From Rhynchopus sp. YZ270_cl-10 (taxonomy: Eukaryota > Euglenozoa > Diplonemea > Diplonemida > Diplonemidae): DNA of 64,000 nt. A model generated the notes under the pieces. It saw only the letters and a program-made list of their open reading frames with translations, was not told the origin of the DNA and made no database searches. A program made the position numbers and the translations under genes. Shown in pieces: positions 1 through 8,858 of this stretch. The stretch spans positions 62,001 through 126,000 of the forward strand of contig OZ037927.1 of assembly GCA_964035575.1 (NCBI GenBank), given 5' to 3'. Position 1 is the stretch's first letter. Each line of letters opens with the position of its first letter.

Positions 1-3000
1 CATCCTGATCTGTCAGCATTCCTCGACTGGAGGGAGACGGAGCGGTGAAGCCTTCTTCGCCAAAGTGCACCGTACAGGTGTTGCAGACCTCCTTGCTCTG
101 CGGCAATAGCATGTCGCACTGATCGTTCGCACAGCGCGACATGCCCAAGTGGCCCAACAGCTCGTCGGGGATGTACGCTCCATCCGCCTGGTGGCGACGC
201 ATGTGCTGCAGCAAGCCCTTACGAGACAGGCCCCCGACCGCATCACTCGAAGACAAAATTCCCGCTCTGCATCCATCAAAGGGGCAGAACACCCGATCCG
301 CATTGATGTGTCCCAGCTTGGTAGCCAGGGGGGCGGTGGTGGTGGTGTTGGTGGGGATGATGCCATCCAAATGCGCTGTGTCCAGCACTGCCTGCCGAGC
401 CTCCTTCCTCATCTTCTCTGCCATCCCCTCCTTGGTCTTCCCCACCTCCGGGACAAGCTCCACTGCCTCAAAGTGAGAGTCACAGAGAGCGATGACGACC
501 GTGGGAAGTTTCGCTTGGAAGCTCTCCGCGTACGACTTGGCGACTCTTTTGCTACCAGGGGTGATGCGCACGAGGGGGTTCTCTTCCGACGCCTGCACTA
601 CCACGATGTTGATGCGGGATGCTGTCGCGGTGAGCTGAAGCCCCAAGTGGTTGAGGTGGGCCTCGCCGGTCACACCATTGGCAAACTCCGTCATGGCCTC
701 CTGCGACCCCAGCACCTGCACCAGGCGGTTCGACACCTCCACTGCTGTGTCATACAGCTGCTTGCGCATTGCCCTCACGTCCGGCTGCGTGTCGTGGTCC
801 CAGAGGTGTAGTGCCACATAACCACAATCATTTGTGGACACGTTGGGGATGCGTTTAGCTCCAAACTTCGCCAGAGTCGCGTCCACAGACACCGCTTGCT
901 CTGTATACGCAGGAGCGTTCACGTTTGCGCACCCACCGGTCAACGCAAACGGGGACAAGCTGATCGGGTGCTCCGGATCCGCAGGGGCAGGGCGCAGGTC
1001 CCAGGGCGTCACCGCTCGCCACAACAGCGACAGCAAGACCAGTAGGGACACCACCAGCATGCCAAATGCCATCCCGATCCTACGAGTCCACCTGCGTGCT
1101 GCCACACGGCGCACCTCCAAGAGAAGAACCCAGCCAAGTGGGCGCGCGACGCCGACCAGTGCCACAAAACCCGCCAAACAACCACCTGCGGACCATGCAA
1201 CCCACACCCACTCGGCTGCACACACCGACAACTGACCCACCCCCATCACACTGGCCCTCACCAAGCTGGCAGCCACTCGGATCCCTCCGGTCCATCGGCG
1301 CACTCGCTCGCTCGCCCCTTCCAGCCACCGCCATCCTCTCCGAACGCGGCACAGTCCCCGCAGCACACCCACCCCCAGCACCTCCGCGTCCCGAAAAAGC
1401 GCGCAACCCAAAACATGTGGCGCTGACCTCCCAAGCTCAGACCCCACAAAAACCAGAACCCAGATGGCCACACACTGCAAAGCACCTCTCAACGCATCGG
1501 CGACCCTGATCCTGCGGAAAACTGGGTGCGCTGCCGGAGAGGGCGGACGATTGCAGGGCGCCTTGCGCCGACGGAGCCTGCCCGCCTGTGACTTGGTCCA
1601 GTTCAAGGACCGGTGTCCTCGTCGCGTCCTCCTGGTCCTCCTGCCCACTAGCCACAAAATGAGATGACTGAGGGTAGGGGCGCGTCTGTCCTTCCACAGA
1701 TCCAGGACCGCGAACGACACAAACACTCCCCACTCAGGTGCCTCGACTACCCAGCAGGGGTCAGGTTGACGCAAGGAGGTGAAGACTTCCCAGAGGTTGC
1801 ACCACCAGTCGAACCAAAACTCTATCTGTACACACCCCTTTTGCCACACCCGCATCATCACACAGCCACTCTGTCCTTCTCGCCCCTCAAGGCTGACCCC
1901 GAACACCAGCATACCTCGCTCACCACCCCCTAAGTTGTTGTTGCTGCGTCTGCTGTTGATGTTGGTGCTGCTGTTGGACCTGCTGTTGGAACTGCTGCTG
2001 CAGAAGTCTATGGAACTGCAGTTGAAACTGCTGTTGTGCCTGCTGTTGGAACTGCTGCTGGAACTGCTTTTGGAGACGCTGTTGGACCTGCTGTTGGAAC
2101 CGCTGCTGCAGAAGTCTTTGGAACTGCTGTTAAAACTGCTGTTAAGCCTGCTGTTGGAACTGCTGTTGGACCTGCCGTTAGAGCTGCTGCCGCAGAAGTC
2201 CTTGGAACTGCTGATGAAACTGCTGTTGTGCCTGCTGTTGTGCCTGTTGCTGGAACTGCTTTTGGAAACGCTGTTGGAACTGCTGCTGCAGAAGCCATTG
2301 GAACTGCTGTTTAAACTGCTGTTGTGCCTGCTGCTGGAACTGCTTTTGGAAACGCTGTTGGAACCGCTGCTGCAGAAGTCTTTGGAACTGCTGTTAAAAC
2401 TGCTGTTAAGCCTGCTGTTGGAACTGCTGTTGGACCTGCCGTTAGAGCTGCTGCCGCAGAAGTCCTTGGAACTGCTGATGAAACTGCTGTTGTGCCTGTT
2501 GCTGGAACTGCTTTTGGAAACGCTGTTGGAACTGCTGCCGCAGAAGCCATTGGAACTGCTGTTTAAACTGCTGTTGTGCCTGCTGTTGGAACTGCTGCTG
2601 GAACGGCTGTTGGAAACGCTGCTGCAGAAGTCTTTGGAACTGCTGTTGAAACTGCTGCTAAGCCTGCTGTTGGACCTGCTGTTGGAGCTGCTGCTGCCGA
2701 AGTCTTTGGAACTGCAGTTGAAACTGCTGTTGTGCCTGCTGTTGGAACTGCTGCTGGAACTGCTTTTGGAGACGCTGTTGGACCTGCTGTTGGAACCGCT
2801 GCTGCAGAAGTCTTTGGAACTGCTGTTAAAACTGCTGTTAAGCCTGCTGTTGGAACTGCTGTTGGACCTGCCGTTAGAGCTGCTGCCGCAGAAGTCCTTG
2901 GAACTGCTGATGAAACTGCTGTTGTGCCTGTTGCTGGAACTGCTTTTGGAAACGCTGTTGGAACTGCTGCTGCAGAAGCCATTGGAACTGCTGTTTAAAC

Positions 3001-6000
3001 TGCTGTTGTGCCTGCTGTTGGAACTGCTGCTGGAACTGCTTTTGGAAACGCTGTTGGAACTGCTGCTGGAACTGCTGTTGGAGACGCTGCTGGACCCGCC
3101 GTTGGAGCTGCTGCCGCAGAAGCCATTGGAACTGCTGTTGAAACTGCTGTTGTGCCTGCTGTTGGACCTGCTGTTGGAGCTGCTGCTGCAGAAGTCTTTG
3201 GAACTGCAGTTGAAACTGCTGTTGTGCCTGCTGTTGGAACTGCTGCTGGAACTGCTTTTGGAAACGCTCTTGCTGCTGCAGAAGCCGTTGGAACTGCTGT
3301 TTAAACTGCTGTTGTGCCTGCTGTTGGACCTGCTGTTGGAACCGCTGCTGCTGAAGCCTTTGGAACTGCTGGTGAAAAAGCTGTAGAGCCTGCTGTTGGA
3401 ACTGCTGCAGTAAAGGCCTTTGGAACTGCTGCTGCTGCACACCAGGGGTGATACTGGGACCCCACCCAGGACTCCGAAGATTTCGTTTTTGCTGCTATCA
3501 CAGTTGCAGCCACTGATGTGGTTGGGCATACATTGCCTCTTTTTGGGGATATCATGGGGGGAAGGGGGGTGTGGGTTGTTATGACAACAGTTCTTTACTT
3601 TGTTGCCTCCACACACGTTTTTGTTGCTGCTATCAAAGCTGCAGCTGCTTGGGTTGTTGGGCTCAAGAGGCCTCTTTTTGGGGTAAAAAAGGGGGGGAAT
3701 GGGGCTCCTGCCACTGATGAGGAAGCTGTTGTAGCATAGGAAGCTGCCGCTCCTGCTGTTGGTGCTCCTGCTACTGCTGTTGATGCAGCTTATGTTGTTG
3801 CTGCTGTTGCTGCTGTTGCTGCTGTTGCTGCTCTTGTTGCTACCGTTGTTGCTTCTGCTGCAGTTGCAGCTGGTGTAGCATATGCTGCTGTTGCTGCTGT
3901 TGCTGCTGTTGCTGCTGTTGCTGCTGTTGCTGCTGTTGCTGCTGTTGCTGCTGTTGCTGCTGTTGCTGCTGTTGCTGCTGTTGCTGCTGTTGCTGCTGTT
4001 GCTGCTGTTGCTGCTGTTGCTGCTGTTGCTGCTGTTGCTGCTGTTGCTGCTGTTGCTGCTGTTGCTGCTGTTGCTGCTGTTGCTGCTGTTGCTGCTGTTG
4101 CTGCTGTTGCTGCTCTTGTTGCTACCGTTGTTGTTTCTGCTGCAGTTGCAGCTGGTGTAGCATATGCTGCTGTTGCTGCTGTTGCTGCTGTTGCTGCTGT
4201 TGCTGCTGTTGCTGCTGTTGCTGCTGTTGCTGCTGTTGCTGCTGTTGCTGCTGTTGCTGCTGTTGCTGCTGTTGCTGCTGTTGCTGCTGTTGCTGCTGTT
4301 GCTGCTGTTGCTGCTCTTGTTGCTACCGTTGTTGTTTCTGCTGCAGTTGCAGCTGGTGTAGCATATGCTGCTGTTGCTGCTGTTGCTGCTGTTGCTGCTG
4401 TTGCTGCTGTTGCTGCTGTTGCTGCTGTTGCTGCTGTTGCTGCTGTTGCTGCTGTTGCTGCTGTTGCTGCTGTTGCTGCTGTTGCTGCTGTTGCTGCTGT
4501 TGCTGTTGTTGCTGCTGTTGCTGCTGTTGCTGCTGTTGCTGCTGTTGCTGCTGTTGCTGCTGTTGCTGCTGTTGCTGCTGTTGCTGCTGTTGCTGCTGTT
4601 GCTGCTGTTGCTGCTGTTGCTGCTGTTGCTGCTGTTGCTGCTGTTGCTGCTGTTGCTGCTGTTGCTGCTGTTGCTGCTGTTGCTGCTGTTGCTGCTCTTG
4701 TTGCTACCGTTGTTGTTTCTGCTGCAGTTGCAGCTGGTGTAGCATATGCTGCTGTTGCTGCTGTTGCTGCTGTTGCTGCTGTTGCTGCTGTTGCTGCTGT
4801 TGCTGCTGTTGCTGCTGTTGCTGCTGTTGCTGCTGTTGCTGCTGTTGCTGCTGTTGCTGCTGTTGCTGCTCTTGTTGCTACCGTTGTTGTTTCTGCTGCA
4901 GTTGCAGCTGGTGTAGCATATGCTGCTGTTGCTGCTGTTGCTGCTGTTGCTGCTGTTGCTGCTGTTGCTGCTGTTGCTGCTGTTGCTGCTGTTGCTGCTG
5001 TTGCTGCTGTTGCTGCTGTTGCTGCTGTTGCTGCTGTTGCTGCTGTTGCTGCTGTTGCTGCTCTTGTTGCTACCGTTGTTGTTTCTGCTGCAGTTGCAGC
5101 TGGTGTAGCATATGCTGCTGTTGCTGCTGTTGCTGCTGTTGCTGCTGTTGCTGCTGTTGCTGCTGTTGCTGCTGTTGCTGCTGTTGCTGCTGTTGCTGCT
5201 GTTGCTGCTGTTGCTGCTGTTGCTGCTGTTGCTGCTGTTGCTGCTGTTGCTGCTGTTGCTGCTCTTGTTGCTACCGTTGTTGTTTCTGCTGCAGTTGCAG
5301 CTGGTGTAGCATATGCTGCTGTTGCTGCTGTTGCTGCTGTTGCTGCTGTTGCTGCTGTTGCTGCTGTTGCTGCTGTTGCTGCTGTTGCTGCTGTTGCTGC
5401 TGTTGCTGCTGTTGCTGCTGTTGCTGCTGTTGCTGCTCTTGTTGCTACCGTTGTTGTTTCTGCTGCAGTTGCAGCTGGTGTAGCATATGCTGCTGTTGCT
5501 GCTGTTGCTGCTGTTGCTGCTGTTGCTGCTGTTGCTGCTGTTGCTGCTGTTGCTGCTGTTGCTGCTGTTGCTGCTGTTGCTGCTGTTGCTGCTGTTGCTG
5601 CTGTTGCTGCTGTTGCTGCTGTTGCTGCTGTTGCTGTTGTTGCTGCTGTTGCTGCTGTTGCTGCTGTTGCTGCTGTTGCTGCTGTTGCTGCTGTTGCTGC
5701 TGTTGCTGCTGTTGCTGCCGTTGTTGCTGCTGCTGCAGTTGCAGCTGGTGTAGTATATGCTGCTGTTGCTGCTGTTGCTGCTGTTGCTGCTGTTGCTGCT
5801 GTTGCTGCTGTTGCTGCTGTTGCTGCTGTTGCTGCTGTTGCTGCTGTTGCTGCTGTTGCTGCTGTTGCTGCTGTTGCTGCTGTTGCTGCTGTTGCTGCTG
5901 TTGCTGCTGTTGCTGCTGTTGCTGCTGTTGCTGCTGTTGCTGCTGTTGCTGCTGTTGCTGCTGTTGCTGCTGTTGCTGCTGTTGCTGCTGTTGCTGCTGT

Positions 6001-6271
6001 TGCTGCTGTTGCTGTTGTTGCTGCTGTTGCTGCTGTTGCTGCTGTTGCTGCTGTTGCTGCTGTTGCTGCCGTTGTTGCTGCTGCTGCAGTTGCAGCTGGT
6101 GTAGTATATGCTGCTGTTGCTGCTGTTGCTGCTGTTGCTGCTGTTGCTGCTGTTGCTGCTGTTGCTGCTGTTGCTGCTCTTGTTGTTGCTGCTGGTGTAG
6201 CTCCTGCTGCTGCTGCTGATGCAGACATGCAGCACCACCCACAACGCCCCCAAAAGGGCCTTCCTCCTCAT
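1..6271 (-). CDS. LINE polyprotein, N-terminal part (copy A, runs off the left edge)
   Basis: The frame is open from the first ATG (6271-6269) to the window edge, about 2090 codons. The first ~1450 codons are low complexity (Ser-Ser-Asn from CAG/CAA, then Ser/Asn-rich). A conserved internal ATG at 1072-1070 begins a hydrophobic stretch (MAFGMLVVSLLVLLSLLW) just before the first OTU-like domain (NDCGY nucleophile motif near 830; DSHFEAV histidine motif near 475). The C2H2 finger follows (CPFDGC ... HMRRH, 290-190). The reverse transcriptase of this copy would lie outside the window. Which ATG is used in vivo is unknown; the low-complexity N-terminus may be untranslated. It is identical to copy B apart from rare substitutions, for example Ser for Pro in a DVxQLGSQ segment. 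Confidence 0.7.
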   Translation of the reverse strand, partial: MRRKALLGALWVVLHVCISSSSRSYTSSNNKSSNSSNSSNSSNSSNSSNSSNSSIYYTSCNCSSSNNGSNSSNSSNSSNSSNSSNNSNSSNSSNSSNSSNSSNSSNSSNSSNSSNSSNSSNSSNSSNSSNSSNSSNSSNSSNSSNSSNSSNSSNSSNSSNSSNSSNSSNSSIYYTSCNCSSSNNGSNSSNSSNSSNSSNSSNSSNSSNSSNNSNSSNSSNSSNSSNSSNSSNSSNSSNSSNSSNSSNSSNSSNSSNSSNSSICYTSCNCSRNNNGSNKSSNSSNSSNSSNSSNSSNSSNSSNSSNSSNSSNSSNSSNSSICYTSCNCSRNNNGSNKSSNSSNSSNSSNSSNSSNSSNSSNSSNSSNSSNSSNSSNSSNSSNSSNSSICYTSCNCSRNNNGSNKSSNSSNSSNSSNSSNSSNSSNSSNSSNSSNSSNSSNSSNSSNSSNSSICYTSCNCSRNNNGSNKSSNSSNSSNSSNSSNSSNSSNSSNSSNSSNSSNSSNSSNSSICYTSCNCSRNNNGSNKSSNSSNSSNSSNSSNSSNSSNSSNSSNSSNSSNSSNSSNSSNSSNSSNSSNSSNSSNSSNSSNNSNSSNSSNSSNSSNSSNSSNSSNSSNSSNSSNSSNSSNSSNSSNSSICYTSCNCSRNNNGSNKSSNSSNSSNSSNSSNSSNSSNSSNSSNSSNSSNSSNSSNSSNSSNSSNSSICYTSCNCSRNNNGSNKSSNSSNSSNSSNSSNSSNSSNSSNSSNSSNSSNSSNSSNSSNSSNSSNSSNSSNSSNSSNSSNSSNSSNSSNSSNSSICYTSCNCSRSNNGSNKSSNSSNSSNSSNNISCINSSSRSTNSRSGSFLCYNSFLISGRSPIPPLFYPKKRPLEPNNPSSCSFDSSNKNVCGGNKVKNCCHNNPHPPSPHDIPKKRQCMPNHISGCNCDSSKNEIFGVLGGVPVSPLVCSSSSSKGLYCSSSNSRLYSFFTSSSKGFSSSGSNSRSNSRHNSSLNSSSNGFCSSKSVSKSSSSSSSNSRHNSSFNCSSKDFCSSSSNSRSNSRHNSSFNSSSNGFCGSSSNGGSSSVSNSSSSSSSNSVSKSSSSSSSNSRHNSSLNSSSNGFCSSSSNSVSKSSSSNRHNSSFISSSKDFCGSSSNGRSNSSSNSRLNSSFNSSSKDFCSSGSNSRSNSVSKSSSSSSSNSRHNSSFNCSSKDFGSSSSNSRSNSRLSSSFNSSSKDFCSSVSNSRSSSSSNSRHNSSLNSSSNGFCGSSSNSVSKSSSSNRHNSSFISSSKDFCGSSSNGRSNSSSNSRLNSSFNSSSKDFCSSGSNSVSKSSSSSRHNSSLNSSSNGFCSSSSNSVSKSSSSNRHNSRHNSSFISSSKDFCGSSSNGRSNSSSNSRLNSSFNSSSKDFCSSGSNSRSNSVSKSSSSSSSNSRHNSSFNCSSIDFCSSSSNSRSNSSTNINSRRSNNNLGGGERGMLVFGVSLEGREGQSGCVMMRVWQKGCVQIEFWFDWWCNLWEVFTSLRQPDPCWVVEAPEWGVFVSFAVLDLWKDRRAPTLSHLILWLVGRRTRRTRRGHRSLNWTKSQAGRLRRRKAPCNRPPSPAAHPVFRRIRVADALRGALQCVAIWVLVFVGSELGRSAPHVLGCALFRDAEVLGVGVLRGLCRVRRGWRWLEGASERVRRWTGGIRVAASLVRASVMGVGQLSVCAAEWVWVAWSAGGCLAGFVALVGVARPLGWVLLLEVRRVAARRWTRRIGMAFGMLVVSLLVLLSLLWRAVTPWDLRPAPADPEHPISLSPFALTGGCANVNAPAYTEQAVSVDATLAKFGAKRIPNVSTNDCGYVALHLWDHDTQPDVRAMRKQLYDTAVEVSNRLVQVLGSQEAMTEFANGVTGEAHLNHLGLQLTATASRINIVVVQASEENPLVRITPGSKRVAKSYAESFQAKLPTVVIALCDSHFEAVELVPEVGKTKEGMAEKMRKEARQAVLDTAHLDGIIPTNTTTTAPLATKLGHINADRVFCPFDGCRAGILSSSDAVGGLSRKGLLQHMRRHQADGAYIPDELLGHLGMSRCANDQCDMLLPQSKEVCNTCTVHFGEEGFTAPSPSSRGMLTDQD
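1931..3440. repeat. CTGCTGTTGGAA-type minisatellite inside copy A
   Basis: This is a degenerate tandem repeat of short modules built on CTGCTGTTG, GGAACTG and CAGAAGTC. Many variants are arranged in longer blocks. All three minus frames are open and give Ser/Asn-rich, Gln/Phe-rich and Ala/Thr/Pro-rich products, so coding potential alone is not evidence of translation. The matching blocks are 19560-21030 in copy B and 47311-48555 in copy C. They differ by whole-module gains and losses. Confidence 0.85.
3789..6216. repeat. (TTGCTGCTG)n array, CAG/CAA type, copy A
   Basis: About 2.4 kb of a 9-bp repeat, interrupted about ten times by a conserved spacer containing TGCTACCGTTGTTG and CTGCAGTTGCAGCTGGTGTA. 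On the minus strand it reads as poly-Gln, Ser-Ser-Asn or Ala-Ala-Thr depending on frame, all stop-free. Copy B carries about 1.3 kb and copy C only about 0.37 kb. It is therefore the most variable part of otherwise near-identical elements. Confidence 0.95.
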
Positions 6272-6463
6272 TTTTAAAAAAGCAAAAACCAAAAAACGAA
6301 AACAAAGAAGGACAAGACACACTACGCCTTGCGCTTCGCCGGCCTGCACTCCTCTACCGTTGCCCAGGGACCGCCCCGTGGAGGCGTACAAGGCTCACAA
6401 TAAACCCGCACAAAGGAAAGGGGGAGGGAGGGAGGGTAAAAAGAAAGGACAAGTGTGTTGTAA

Positions 6464-6559
6464 TGTGTAAAAAAATGGTCCCCGTAAAAAAATGGTCCCC
6501 TGTAAAAAAATGGTCCCCTGTGTAAAAAATGGTCCCCTGTGTAAAAAATGGTCCCCTGT
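6464..6559 (-). repeat. 5' terminal monomer array of copy A
   Basis: About five units of TGTGTAAAAAATGGTCCCCT (plus-strand reading) form the extreme 5' end of the element. In copy C the same array ends exactly at the target-site duplication, so it belongs to the element. Tandem 5' monomers recall the promoter monomers of some mammalian L1 elements; a promoter role here is inference. Confidence 0.8.
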
Positions 6560-6633
6560 CATGTTCTGCACACTTTTTCCAAAAAACAGATGGGTTTTTG
6601 ACACTGTCAGCAGGCTTCCTAGTACAGATACAT
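6560..6633. other. 74-bp segment between LINE 5' end and 8-bp satellite
   Basis: A non-repetitive segment (CATGTTCTGCACAC ... AGATACAT) joins the monomer array to the GTGGAGCT satellite. The same segment occurs at 23049-23122 next to copy B and nowhere near copy C. It is therefore flanking DNA shared by duplication, or an extra 5' piece present only in copies A and B. Confidence 0.7.
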
Positions 6634-8005
6634 GTGGAGCTGTGGAGCTGTGGAGCTGTGGAGCTGTGGAGCTGTGGAGCTGTGGAGCTGTGGAGCTGTG
6701 GAGCTGTGGAGCTGTGGAGCTGTGGAGCTGTGGAGCTGTGGAGCTGTGGAGCTGTGGAGCTGTGGAGCTGTGGAGCTGTGGAGCTGTGGAGCTGTGGAGC
6801 TGTGGAGCTGTGGAGCTGTGGAGCTGTGGAGCTGTGGAGCTGTGGAGCTGTGGAGCTGTGGAGCTGTGGAGCTGTGGAGCTGTGGAGCTGTGGAGCTGTG
6901 GAGCTGTGGAGCTGTGGAGCTGTGGAGCTGTGGAGCTGTGGAGCTGTGGAGCTGTGGAGCTGTGGAGCTGTGGAGCTGTGGAGCTGTGGAGCTGTGGAGC
7001 TGTGGAGCTGTGGAGCTGTGGAGCTGTGGAGCTGTGGAGCTGTGGAGCTGTGGAGCTGTGGAGCTGTGGAGCTGTGGAGCTGTGGAGCTGTGGAGCTGTG
7101 GAGCTGTGGAGCTGTGGAGCTGTGGAGCTGTGGAGCTGTGGAGCTGTGGAGCTGTGGAGCTGTGGAGCTGTGGAGCTGTGGAGCTGTGGAGCTGTGGAGC
7201 TGTGGAGCTGTGGAGCTGTGGAGCTGTGGAGCTGTGGAGCTGTGGAGCTGTGGAGCTGTGGAGCTGTGGAGCTGTGGAGCTGTGGAGCTGTGGAGCTGTG
7301 GAGCTGTGGAGCTGTGGAGCTGTGGAGCTGTGGAGCTGTGGAGCTGTGGAGCTGTGGAGCTGTGGAGCTGTGGAGCTGTGGAGCTGTGGAGCTGTGGAGC
7401 TGTGGAGCTGTGGAGCTGTGGAGCTGTGGAGCTGTGGAGCTGTGGAGCTGTGGAGCTGTGGAGCTGTGGAGCTGTGGAGCTGTGGAGCTGTGGAGCTGTG
7501 GAGCTGTGGAGCTGTGGAGCTGTGGAGCTGTGGAGCTGTGGAGCTGTGGAGCTGTGGAGCTGTGGAGCTGTGGAGCTGTGGAGCTGTGGAGCTGTGGAGC
7601 TGTGGAGCTGTGGAGCTGTGGAGCTGTGGAGCTGTGGAGCTGTGGAGCTGTGGAGCTGTGGAGCTGTGGAGCTGTGGAGCTGTGGAGCTGTGGAGCTGTG
7701 GAGCTGTGGAGCTGTGGAGCTGTGGAGCTGTGGAGCTGTGGAGCTGTGGAGCTGTGGAGCTGTGGAGCTGTGGAGCTGTGGAGCTGTGGAGCTGTGGAGC
7801 TGTGGAGCTGTGGAGCTGTGGAGCTGTGGAGCTGTGGAGCTGTGGAGCTGTGGAGCTGTGGAGCTGTGGAGCTGTGGAGCTGTGGAGCTGTGGAGCTGTG
7901 GAGCTGTGGAGCTGTGGAGCTGTGGAGCTGTGGAGCTGTGGAGCTGTGGAGCTGTGGAGCTGTGGAGCTGTGGAGCTGTGGAGCTGTGGAGCTGTGGAGC
8001 TGTGG

Positions 8006-8009
<4 letters not shown>
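6634..8009. repeat. (GTGGAGCT)n satellite, 172 units
   Basis: Exactly 1376 bp of a perfect 8-bp tandem repeat, with no variant unit seen. The right end abuts a 40-T run, the poly(A) tail of the family 2 LINE fragment on the minus strand, so that element appears to have inserted into the array. The repeat has no stop in any frame, so long ORFs across it are artefacts. Confidence 0.97.
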
Positions 8010-8053
<44 letters not shown>

Positions 8054-8480
8054 GGCTTAGAGTTTTTGTTGTGAGGGTGGTGGGAAGGAAACGCGATGGG
8101 GAAATAAAGCACAGTGGATAACCCTTTCCAGATGAAAGTGAGGGTAAGAGGTAGAAAATGACTAAGAGGCACTGGGGCGACTACAGACATTATCATCCAC
8201 TGAAAAGAAACTGAAAAGAAAAACAAATGGAACAACAATAACACAAACGGGGCAGAAGGAACACCGGCACCACAGGGTGTGTGAGACACTGTGAAATTCG
8301 CTGAAATCGCAGGGCTACTCCAGAAAACTGTGAGGGGGGTGGGAAATTGTGGGAAACAAACAAAGGACAAGAGAAATTGTTTTCTGTACATCTAATCATT
8401 CACAAAAAATTTATTTACATTCTACCTTCTAGAAAAAAAAAAACTGTACAGCACAAAAAAAAAAAAAAAAAAAAAAAAAA

Positions 8481-8604
8481 ACGGAAAAGTAAAAAGTAAA
8501 AAAGGGGGACGCTCCTGCACCCGCTCCTGTGGGGACAACCCCGGCTTGCGCCGGGGCAGTCGCCCTTTGCGGGCCCCTGAGCTTCCCCAAAACCTTGCTC
8601 GACG

Positions 8605-8648
<44 letters not shown>
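8481..8648 (+). other. Possible SINE-like insert with two GC hairpins and A44
   Basis: On the plus strand a short GC-rich segment with two adjacent hairpins (CCCCGGC-TTGC-GCCGGGG, then GCCC/GGGC) leads into CTTGCTCGACG and a run of about 44 A. An A tail in the orientation opposite to the surrounding LINE 3' UTR suggests a small retroposed RNA. I see no clear target-site duplication and no pol III boxes, so this is tentative. Confidence 0.35.
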
Positions 8649-8652
<4 letters not shown>

Positions 8653-8858
8653 TCCTTGTTGTCTGAAAAAATGGGGGAGGAGAAATTAAAAAGGAAAAAA
8701 CACCCTGAGGGCCCTGAGAGGAGAACACTCCTGGAAAGACCCGGGCTGTGAACAAAGGGGAAAGGGAAAGGGGAGAAAAAACCATAGAAAAAACACACAT
8801 GGGGGAAAAAATTCACAATCTACACATTACAAATGGGAGAAGAAAAAAGGGGGGAGGC

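Larger units (their letters stand above)
1..6559 (-). mobile_element. Giant RLE-type LINE, family 1, copy A (5' half)
   Basis: This is the 5' half of a non-LTR retrotransposon; the rest lies left of the window. Base 1 corresponds to base 17630 of copy B, and the two match at a constant offset of 17629 without indels across at least the first 1.9 kb, with only rare substitutions. Offsets diverge inside the CAG/CAA arrays. From 5' (high coordinate) it contains a monomer array (6464-6559), a short leader, the start of the giant ORF, the CAG/CAA array, the second minisatellite, a hydrophobic region, the first OTU-like domain and the C2H2 finger. Its 5' flank (6560-8009) is the same as that of copy B, which suggests duplication rather than two independent insertions. 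Confidence 0.9.

Noticed and set aside
1779-3386. Plus-strand leucine-rich frame of 535 codons (also in copies B and C)
   Set aside because: Antisense to the LINE and produced by the CTGCTGTTG minisatellite; it would not belong to any transcript supported by the sequence.
3882-6104. Plus-strand poly-leucine frames and minus-strand poly-Gln and Ala-Ala-Thr frames
   Set aside because: Alternative frames of the 9-bp CAG/CAA array. Only the Ser-Ser-Asn frame joins the LINE ORF, and even its translation is doubtful.
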